DNA from: Diplosphaera chodatii | Lineage: Eukaryota > Chlorophyta > Trebouxiophyceae > Prasiolales > Stichococcaceae | Assembly (NCBI GenBank): GCA_032358165.1 | Contig: JAALGY010000032.1 | Location: 2,976,001 to 3,040,000, forward strand | Direction: 5' to 3' | DNA length: 64,000 bases | Shown here: positions 55,892-64,000 of the stretch, one piece after another | Layout: each line of letters starts with the position of its first letter | How positions within the stretch are numbered: position 1 is the stretch's first letter | Made by a program: the position numbers and the translations under genes | The notes under the pieces: model-generated | The model's input: the letters and a program-made list of their open reading frames with translations, nothing else | Databases searched by the model: none | Told to the model about the DNA's origin: nothing

Positions 55892-58027
55892 ATGGCAGCG
55901 CGGCTGTTCTCCGACCCCGAGGCCGATGGCTGGGAGCGCAGTGATTTTCCCATCGTATGCGAGACATGCCTGGGGCCCAACCCCTACGTTAGGATGCAGC
56001 GGATGGAGTACGGTGGCGAGTGTCACATCTCGGGGCGGCCATACACAAAGTTCCGGTGGCGGCCTGGCAGTGACGCGCGGTACAAGAGCACAATCATCTG
56101 CCAGGAGGTGGCAAAGGCCAAGAACGTCTGTCAGGTGTGCTTGCTGGACCTGGACTACAACCTGCCGGTGCAAGTGCGGGACCAGGCGCTGGCGGAGGCG
56201 GGCGAGGTGGTGGAGGCGCTGCCGCAGTCAGACGCCGGCCGGGAGTACGCGCTCAACGCCATGTCCAAGGAGGGCATGACCACCTCCTCCTTCGCCAAGG
56301 CGGCGGGTAACGACACCATCATGCGCCTGCAGCGCACCACGCCCTACTACAAGGTGCTTGCCGTTCCTCTGATTCCTGTCGTGCAGCCGACAAGCTTGCA
56401 AGATGCTCAGTGCTTTGAACACCAATGCCAGAAACGCGGTGGCGTAATGCTGCTCCTGTGCGAGCTTGTGCTGACGATGCATGGTTGCTGTGCCGGCAGA
56501 GGAACAAGGCACAAATATGCAGCTTCTTCGTGCGGGGCGAGTGCAAGCGTGGCGCAGAGTGTCCCTACCGGCATGAGATGCCGACTTCTGGGCCGCTGTC
56601 GGAGCAGAACATCAAGGACCGGTACTTCGGTGTCAATGACCCCGTTGCAAACAAGGTATGTGGCAATGTTACCTGTGAACAGGGCTGTGGCTCGAAGCAT
56701 GAGCACGCATTTGTGCATACCTTCAGCCTGCACCCTGCAGCCCAGCGCATAGTGGCATTGCCACTCTTGGCGCAGTCTCACCTGGATAGTTGCAAAGTGC
56801 CTCTGTGCACGTGCCTCCAAGTGCTGACTGCCCTGCCATTTGCAGATGATGGACCGGCTAGGCGAGTCTGCAAAGCTGGAGACGCCAGAGGACACCACCA
56901 TCACCACCTTCTTTGTTGGCAGCATCACCCCATCCATGTCCGAGGACGAAATTGTGGAGCCTTTCATACCATTCGGCGAGGTGCACTTCAGCCTCGATCT
57001 GCCTTCTGCGTAATATGCTCAAGCCGTACCGCATCATCATGCTGTCATTGCTTGACAGCTGCATGCCTTGCCTGCCTGACACGTCATGGGTTCAGGGCAC
57101 GGTAACTAATGAGTGTTCGCTTTGGTTGCGCAGATCCAGTCTGTGCGGAAGCTGGAGACACGGCACTGCGCCTTTGTGACGTTTGTGGAGCGCAGCGCGG
57201 CAGAGAAGGCAGCGGAGGGGCTCGCCGGCCGGCTGTACATCCAGGGGCAGCGCTGCCGCCTGCTGTGGGGCCGCCCGCAGGCAGAGCGCTCCTCCCCCGC
57301 GACCTCCATGCTGCCGCCGCAGGCACGTGCCCCTTTGCGAGCACTGCCCAAGATGAGGCCGCCTTCACAGGCACCAGCGGCTGCCTGATTGTTGGCGTGT
57401 TGCGTGTGTATATCTCGAACAACACACGAGGTCGTGAACACACATCCACGTCAATGATCTGCTGACATCTGTCCGCATGGAGTGCAGGTGCAAGTGCAGC
57501 GGGAGGCAGCCCCAGCGGGCGCAGCACAGCTGGCGCCTGGCGCAGCCCCCCCGGCAGCGGGCGCGCCGGCCAACTTCTTTGCGCTGCCGCCGCCGGGAGC
57601 GCCCATGTATGCATCGATGGACCCCACTGCCATGGGCACCCGCGGTCAGAACCCCAATATGGCGCTTGGCAAGCGGCCCGCGGGCGACGGCGGTCCTGGC
57701 GAAGGGCCGAACAAGCAGCAGCGGATGGGGCCGCCTCAGGGTGCACCTGGCGGCTACTACGGGCCACCGCCCGGCAGCTTCATGCCTGCGCCGGGGTATG
57801 GGCCGCCGCCAGGGTACATGGCGGCCCCGCCACCCATGTTCAATGGCTGGCGGCCTGGCGCTGCAGGAGGCCCACCTTCCATGCAGCCGCCAATGAACGC
57901 AGCACCGCCTATGGGTCCCCCAGCAGCAGCTTCAGCAGCGCCTCCAGCAGCAGCCCCGGCTAGAGCTTCAGGAGCACCGGCAGCAGGGCTACCAGCAGAA
58001 CCAGCAGCAGCACAGGCAGCGTCCTGA
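55892..58027 (+). CDS. RBM22: pre-mRNA-splicing factor RBM22/SLT11 (Cwc2-like)
   Basis: RBM22 contacts U6 snRNA and the catalytic core of the spliceosome. Exon 1 (55892-56353) has the N-terminal zinc-binding part: '[20 protein letters not shown]', '[19 protein letters not shown]' and '[18 protein letters not shown]', ending 'TTPYYK'. Exon 2 (56500-56655) holds the CCCH finger '[20 protein letters not shown]' and '[13 protein letters not shown]'. Exon 3 (56846-56980) and exon 4 (57134-57322) form the RRM: '[20 protein letters not shown]', '[19 protein letters not shown]' and 'CRLLWGRPQ'. The last exon (57488-58027) is a Pro/Gly/Ala-rich tail with '[17 protein letters not shown]', comparable to the 'DPQRMG' stretch of animal RBM22. 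The fourth intron is either a GC-AG intron or uses a shifted GT donor. All domains are intact. Confidence 0.92.
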
Positions 58028-58585
58028 GGGCCAACTGTCTCCTTGTCTTGGACTGGCGGGTCCCCTAGCATGCACTGGATTCGCTCGTGAAGGCAACATG
58101 GAAGTGATAGAATCTGACGAATTCTGATGTTGCTGTCAAGTGGAAGAGGGGTTCCTGACGTTGGAGAGACTCGCACATCGGCGATGTTTGGATGCGGAAC
58201 CTGCCAGCTGTAAGGAAGCAGCACTTGACCCCAGCCTGATGCACAGAGTTCATCGCTACGTCTGACACAGCGCAGGCCAGTACGTCGCACTGCAGACAGT
58301 CTACGGCTGCATAGCCCATCCCGCAGTGCCCGCGTGGGTGAACATCTGCGAACGAATGCACGATGAGACGTATGCACATTGCAAACAAAAGCGATGAGGC
58401 CAAGGGCTTCCGCCAGTTTCTCCGCCGTCCTGTGTTTACTCCTGTCGCATGCCAGCAGCCAACAATCCGACAGACAAGGCAAACACCTTGACCACAAATG
58501 TACACCTGCTTGACCAAAGATAGAGCAAAACCAACCCTTGCACTTGGTTAGCACCCCAGTGACGGCATGACGTCGCAAGTGGTGC
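58028..58585. other. intergenic region between RBM22 and the amidase; no gene seen
   Basis: A 150-codon minus-strand open frame (58065-58517) has biased, Cys-rich composition and matches nothing recognised. I treat it as chance. A TGTAA at 58209-58213 may be the RBM22 poly(A) signal. Confidence 0.4.
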
Positions 58586-61500
58586 ATGTTTGCAGCAACA
58601 GATGTGATTTCGGTATACCCACTGTTCACTGTCCCCTCAACCATATGCCACCCATCACTGACACTGGTTTTGGTACACTCACCACCAGCGAGCAGCGGCG
58701 GGGGCGGCAATGGATCTCTACCGCTGGAGCAGAGCATTACCGACTTGCATACTGCAATGCGTCATGGCAACCTGACGTGCAGCAGGCTGGTGCATGTGAG
58801 TGGCTAGCTAATATGCAGCTAGCACGGACATTCTTCTCCGCACTGGCACATGGCATCTGCTTGAAACAGTTGAAGCACAGCAGGTCATGTCTCTGAACCT
58901 TACTTATGGACTTGCAGGGGTTCTTGCAGCTAATTGCGCAGTTGGACAAGTCCAATGACGATCAACTGATCAACTCCATCCGCATTGTGAACCCCGCTAT
59001 TTTTGAGGAAGCAACCGTGAGGGATGCGGAGGTATGGCAGCTCCGGCTGTGCTTGGCAGACACGAAAACCCCACAGTTCCCATGCACGAGGCGGTAGACT
59101 TGACGGTAATGATGTCATGGATGCAGCTGCAGCAGATGCGCACCAATGGCTCTGCGTTCCCCGCCCTATTTTGTGTGCCAATGTGTGTCAAGGATAACAT
59201 TGACCTTGTTGGGACGGCGACCACTGCAGGTGAGACCCTTCGCTCGCAGGGCCTGTGCAAGCTGGCAGTCCAGTTTCACGGTGCATGGTACTGCTGCATC
59301 CGCTTCCGTCGCCTGATAAAGAGATCACAGCTGAACGTTTCCAAGGCAGGCTCGATGTCACTGACAGACAACTTTCCAGAAGTGGACGCTGCTGTGGTGA
59401 GTTCACTGTGCAACTGGAGCGCGCGATCTTTACCAGCCTACATCCATTTAACGAGTGCACCTAGACTGAAAGTTGTCCCAGGTGAGGGGCTTGCGGCGGC
59501 GTGGGGCTGTGATCCTGGCCAAGACCAACATGGGCGAGTTTGCATGGTCGCCATTTGAATCGCGGGGGTCACTATTTGGTGTTGTAAGAAACCCCTATGA
59601 TGCCTCCAGGACTGTAGCAGGTACACATGCATGCACCTGCCAGACATTGCAGCTGGAGGCTGCGTCAGCAGGACAATGCAACCATGAACCGTGCGGGTCG
59701 GCATGTATTAATGAGAACTTGAGCGCACGATTGGGTGGCTTCCGTAGGTTCGAGTGGCGGCAGCGCAGCAGCCGTCGCTGCAGGGTTTGCGCAGGCGTCG
59801 CTGGGCACAGACACGGGAGATAGCACACGGGGCCCCGCATCGCACTGCGCCTGCGTGGGCCTGCGCCCCACCCTTGGCCGCACCAGCCGCAACGGCACCA
59901 TCCCTGCCAGGCAGTAGCCCCTTACCCCCGAGCTTCTGGATCATGGCATGGCCAAAGGCTTCATGTAAGCTTCGCATGACATCAAGGGGAGACATGCATG
60001 CACAGCCGCTGCCATCGAGATGCTGTCCTGGTGTTGCAGACTGGACCGTGACACCATCGGCATCATTTCCCGCACTGTGGAGGATACAGCACGCATCCTG
60101 GGCGCAGTAGCGGGCTTCGATCCGTCTGACCCGCAGACGAAGTTGGTACAGACGCAGGCGCAGCCAGACGACTGGACATACTTCCTTGACAAACATGGGT
60201 GCGCAAGACAGCAGCTTCGACAGACCTGCCACAAGGGATGTCTGCATACCACAGGCCTCACAGCACTGCATCGACGTGCTACGCAGTGATAAGGACAAGG
60301 CGCATGGAATCTTACACTCTTGTGCAATGACATGTGTTTGTGGCAGGCTTCAAGGCGCTCGCATTGGTGTGCTTCGCACCTTTGCAGATGCATCAGTGCC
60401 AGAAGTTGCTGCTTTGTTTGGCACAGCCATCAACGATATGATGGCATCAGGTAAGCCTGACGTCAGTTTGCAGAGACCAGGATGGAGGCAGGCTGTGATG
60501 TGCAAGAGCAACTTCCTGACACGTGCCCTAGAGCATATTTTCAACAGCCGGGACCGCTGACTGTGCTGTTCACATACTCTGTGCTGTTCAGGTGCCACAG
60601 TTGTCGACATCAACATCACCGGCAACTCGCTGGGCGCAGATTGGGGTGGCAGCGCAGGTGCCGCCAACAGCAGCACCCTGGCCAAGGGCGTCTGGAACGC
60701 TGGCAATGGGCCCTGGGAGGTGCTGTGGAGCTGCCAGGTGGGCTGCCAATGTGGCACCACATGCGATGGCCGCTCGCCCTGCAACAGCATGTCCAGTGTC
60801 ACATCTATCACAGGGTGGGCCAGCAATGGCAGCAGTGAAATGCTTGGTTGCAGGCCAGTTTTGTTGAGGATGTTAATGCCTACCTGTCAAAGGCAGCCAA
60901 AATCAACCCCAGGCTGCGGTACAAGTCAGTTCAGGTAATATCCCTTGCATGCTCATCTGCAAGAACAGCACCTGCCGGCACACATGTGCTCATGTTACAC
61001 TGGGTCCTGTGCGTTGTGGCTGCAGGCTCTTGTGCAGGGTGGAGGTATCGATCCTAGCATCATTGCAGGCATTGTAGCGGCATCCTGGGTGGGCGCCCTA
61101 CATAGTTCTACACCGCACATCTAGATGCCAGGGTCGTGTTGCTCCATTTGCTTGAGGGTGCCTACCTCGACTCAAACTGCTGATTGAGCAGATGCAGCGT
61201 AGCAGGTGAACTACACGGCAGCGCAGTATCCGCCGCCGTGGCTGCGAGCGAGGGGTGTGCGGTGTGGCTGCCTGGAGTACTGGCAAGACGCCTGCCGCAA
61301 GGAGTTTCGAAAGGTACTACCGCCAGCTCCAGTGCTGGCTCACCCTTGCCGCATGAACGAGGCAGTAGCAGGTCCTGACGTTCCATGGGCAGCAGTGACC
61401 ATCCTGCGGTGTTTAGGTAGAGGCATCTGTTGTTGATGTACCCCAACTCTGTCATGTGGCCTACATTACGTGGTCATGTCACGTTTACAGGACCAGATCG

Positions 61501-62147
61501 CCTCGATGGACAGCGCCAATGTGCAGGCCATCGTGCACCCGACGTGGGGCGCTCCACCGCAGCGTGTTGCTGATGTTGGCCTGTCAACCCAGGGTGACAA
61601 CTCATCTGCATGCTCGATGGACATGTGGATGCTCGCCAGCTACCACGGCTTCGTATGCACACAAGGCACACAGATGAAAAGGTCTGGCACTGCTGCAGAC
61701 GATGCCATGAACTTCAGCCCTGCGGTGGCGCCCCACACCGGAGCCCCCGCAATCACCGTGCCCATGGGCTTCACTGCTGGAGGTGAAAATGCCGAGGCCT
61801 CTGGTGGGCCTTGGACCTTCACCGAAGCAGCTTTGACACCTGTGCCATCCTCTGTACTGACTAATGCACATCATTGACATCGGACTGACATTAGATGTCC
61901 GACGCCTGGATCGCTGGATCCTGCTGCAGGGCTGCCAACAGGGCTGCAGTTCCTGGCGCGACCCTGGGATGAAGGCACGCTGCTGAAGTTTGCGTACGCA
62001 TACGAACAGAAGACACACCATCGCAGGCCGCCAAGCTTAGTGTATGCCAGTGCTGAGCCAGCAGTGCAGACAGCAATAGCAAGTGGGGAAATATCTACAA
62101 ATGCACTGCAGTATGCAGATGCTCTGGCTTCAGACTCAGGCCGGTGA
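58586..62147 (+). CDS. amidase-signature family hydrolase
   Basis: A serine amidohydrolase of the amidase-signature family (Ser-cisSer-Lys triad). The ATG at 58586 opens an exon with '[20 protein letters not shown]', typical of amidase N-termini, then '[20 protein letters not shown]'. The catalytic Lys lies in '[20 protein letters not shown]'. Further blocks: '[20 protein letters not shown]', '[15 protein letters not shown]', the Gly/Ser-rich signature '[20 protein letters not shown]' with the cis-Ser, and '[12 protein letters not shown]' with the nucleophile Ser. Then '[13 protein letters not shown]', '[20 protein letters not shown]', '[13 protein letters not shown]', '[14 protein letters not shown]', '[17 protein letters not shown]' and '[20 protein letters not shown]', ending at the TGA 62145-62147. 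About fifteen exons. Tail features resemble stand-alone amidases rather than GatA. Substrate cannot be told from sequence. The first exon has a hydrophobic N-terminus of uncertain meaning. Confidence 0.85.
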
Positions 62148-62445
62148 CAGCATGTTCATCTGTTTACGCCAACATTCCAGCGTCAACTGTGACCGTGATG
62201 TCACCGATTGGAAGTTCTTCCCAGCATTTGGAATGAGGTTTGCGTCGCAAGGCACAGCTTGCACAGGCAGCTGAGAGTCGAGCTCAGCAGGGCCAGTGCC
62301 TCCGGGACAGTGGACAAATGACCAAAGCTGACGTCTTGGAGCTCCGAGGATGCAGGCACAGACTATGGAAGCCTCAACTGCATGCACAGCATTGTCCATC
62401 TGTCAGCTGCCACAGCCCATCCAGCAGCGGGCAGCGCCCCCCCGC
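62148..62445. other. convergent 3' interval between amidase and LEO1
   Basis: Short region between converging stop codons. No coding block seen. Confidence 0.4.
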
Positions 62446-63826
62446 CTAGTCGTCCTCGTCGTCGCTGAGCGCCAGGCGGCGGCGGCCCCCGGCCGGCCGC
62501 CGGGCGCCCACCGCCTGCTCCTCGTCGTCGTCGGCCTCCTCCTCCCCCTCGTCCACGATGAAGTCCCGCATCTCCCCGTCCTCGTCCTGCAGCGGGGTCG
62601 CGACGCTCAGGCTGTCGGGGTGACATGGGGGAAGCAGGCTAGCGGTGCACTCGTCCATGTGCAACGAGTGGCTGGCCTGGGCACCATGTTAGTGCTGTGC
62701 GCTCTGCAAACTATAGAACCCGTGTGCAGCAGCAAGGTGCGGTCCGGTCGCGGGTGGGCCGCGCCTCGTCGAGGTCGTAGGCGGCGCGGGGGCGCTTGGC
62801 GGGGGGCGAGGCGCCGGGGGGCGCGCCCCGCTTGGCGCTCGCCAGCCGCCGCTCCGCCTCCTCCTGCAGTGGACAGCTTGGCTTTGGATCATTAGACAAC
62901 TTGATTGTTATGAAAGGAGTGCAGTGGCACCCCTGACAGACCCCTGCGTGCAATCTCAATGACAGCTCTGCCGGGCGACGGCAGGTTTGAGACGGCGCAT
63001 CGTCTCACAGGTGGCTCACGATAGCAGCGCAGCACCGCACATCTGCATCCAGTGTATTACGTCTGCATTCAGTGTGTCACCTCATCCCGGGCATCGCGCC
63101 GCGGCCGGGCCAGCGACTGGCGGGCGCGCTCGCTGGCCGTCAGGTCGCCGTCGTAATCCTCCTCCTCCTCCACATCCTCGTCAGCCGCCTCCAGGTACGC
63201 CGCGGACAGGCCGCCCGCAGCGGCAGAGCGAGGCGGCGCGCGCGTGTACTTGCGCATCTCCTTGTCCTGCCGCCTCTGCAGGCCCTCCCTGTGGCGCAAC
63301 GATGTGCGACGGGAGTCAGATGGTATGAGCAGGCGCCGAACCAGATGTTGCACAGGTGCACACACACCGTGGAGATGTAAGGACTGCAAGCCAGCTGGAG
63401 GCGCTGTAGAGTGCCAATTGACGATGCCAGAGGTGCAGGTGCTGGCAGCAGGGCTCGTGTTGTAATGCCGGCAGCAGATCTGACGATGGACTACTGGCCG
63501 CACAGCCCAGCACGGCGCACCTGTCACGGATGCGCGCCTCCTCCATCTTGGCACGCTGCGCCTTCTCACGGGCCGGGTCCATCATCGTGGTGGTCGCCTG
63601 GATGCGAGCGCTCTTGACGCCGTGGCGCCTGTCGCAAGATCCAACCAGTTTAAGGGAAAGGACACACCAACACAATGGGTACCAGGACTCAGAGGCTGAG
63701 CAGAGGTGTCAAATTCGGCTGCCAGCCGTCGATGCACCTGTCCATGACTGCCGCCAGCCGCTTGTGCGCGGAGCTCTTGACGCTGCTGGGCCGGAACGCC
63801 ATGCGCGTCACAAGCTGCGCCTGTGC
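62446..63826 (-). CDS. LEO1: Paf1-complex subunit LEO1, 5' portion outside the window or unresolved
   Basis: LEO1 is a subunit of the Paf1 transcription-elongation complex. Reading from the right, the exon ending at 63826 gives 'AQLVTRMAFRPSSVKSSAHK' and 'RLAAVMDR', matching the LEO1 core ('LTFRP.S..S..HRK...' in animals). The next gives 'GVKSARIQATTTMMDPAREK' and 'AKMEEARIRDR'. Then 'REGLQRRQDKEMRKYTRA' and 'GLSAAYLEAADEDVEEEEDY', the family's 'LS.(S/A)(Y/F)LE' site. Further exons are 'EEAERRLASAKRGAPPG' with a basic 'PPAKRPRAAYDLDEARP', and an acidic C-terminus 'DEGEEEADDDEEQAV' ending 'LALSDDEDD' at 62446. Family members end in the same acidic way. The N-terminal half, including the start codon, is not in the window or not recognisable in 63.83-64.0 kb. 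Confidence 0.82.
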
Positions 63827-64000
63827 CTGTTTGCCATATATGATACATTCATAATCCATATGCAATGGCACATGCCGCACGCATGCTGAGCTGCACGAGC
63901 ATGACTTGTGCCATCATCTGACACTAGCAAGCAAGGTTTGCACTGTGAGTCAATGTCCAGCAGCACTGTATGTGATTAGCACATGGTGCACCGCACCTGA
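63827..64000. other. right edge, probably LEO1 intron
   Basis: Sequence upstream of the last visible LEO1 exon on the minus strand. It holds no recognised coding block and is probably intron running out of the window. Confidence 0.4.

Noticed and set aside
58065..58517. 150-codon minus-strand open frame after RBM22
   Set aside because: Cys/His-biased composition, no ATG-anchored homology, and it lies in an apparent 3' flank.
1..64000. A prokaryote-style defence system, CRISPR array, operon or rRNA/tRNA gene
   Set aside because: No regular repeat-spacer array, no runs of close same-strand intronless genes and no recognisable structural RNA were seen. Gene structure is eukaryotic throughout.

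Overview
This window reads as nuclear DNA of a green alga, most likely a trebouxiophyte (Chlorella/Coccomyxa-type). The sequence is GC-rich. Nearly every gene is cut by many short introns with GT(G/A) donors and TGCAG acceptors. The gene set mixes plant-type proteins (plant-class cryptochrome, WNK kinase, raffinose synthase, FIE-type Polycomb protein) with general eukaryotic ones. I see no bacterial operons, rRNA or CRISPR. No species can be fixed from sequence alone. I placed gene ends by eye from conserved protein blocks and splice sites; no alignment was run.

Layout. 0.25-4.6 kb (-): plant-type cryptochrome with a long C-terminal tail. 6.0-6.5 kb (+): LC8-family axonemal dynein light chain (DNAL4-like). 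6.9-9.5 kb (-): WNK kinase. 10.3-11.5 kb (-): SNRNP27, a tri-snRNP protein. 11.6-12.1 kb (-): COA6, a cytochrome oxidase assembly factor. 12.5-14.7 kb (+): unidentified secreted protein. 15.4-18.7 kb (+): bifunctional purine enzyme ATIC/PurH. 19.3-29.9 kb (-): FAB1/PIKfyve lipid kinase. 30.5-32.6 kb (+): EED/FIE Polycomb WD40 protein. 32.8-35.3 kb (-): multi-pass membrane protein. 35.8-36.1 kb (-): prefoldin subunit 4. 36.9-46.5 kb (+): raffinose synthase. Its 3.86-kb intron contains the entire spindle-checkpoint gene MAD1 on the opposite strand (37.9-41.2 kb). 47.3-48.4 kb (-): unidentified helical protein. 48.5-51.7 kb (-): NHA/SLC9B-type cation/proton antiporter. 52.0-53.1 kb: a 1,069-bp terminal-inverted-repeat element with a 7-bp target duplication. 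53.2-54.6 kb (+): intronless plastid-type DUF1350 hydrolase. 54.8-55.6 kb (-): DUF427 protein. 55.9-58.0 kb (+): splicing factor RBM22. 58.6-62.1 kb (+): amidase-signature enzyme. 62.4 kb to the right edge (-): LEO1 of the Paf1 complex, 5' end missing.

The genes do not form one pathway. Several pairs are head-to-head and could share a promoter: cryptochrome/DNAL4, COA6/secreted protein, FAB1/FIE, prefoldin-4/raffinose synthase, and antiporter/DUF1350, where the mobile element sits between the two genes. Two splicing factors, two chromatin/transcription factors and two vesicle/osmotic-control enzymes (FAB1, WNK) are present but scattered.

The points most worth checking are: MAD1 nested antisense inside the raffinose synthase intron with matching splice phase; the cryptochrome's natural replacement of the flavin proton-donor Asp by Ala; the TIR element with its target-site duplication; the WNK kinase with Lys in place of the metal-binding Asn; and a flagellar-type dynein light chain in a lineage usually considered non-flagellate.
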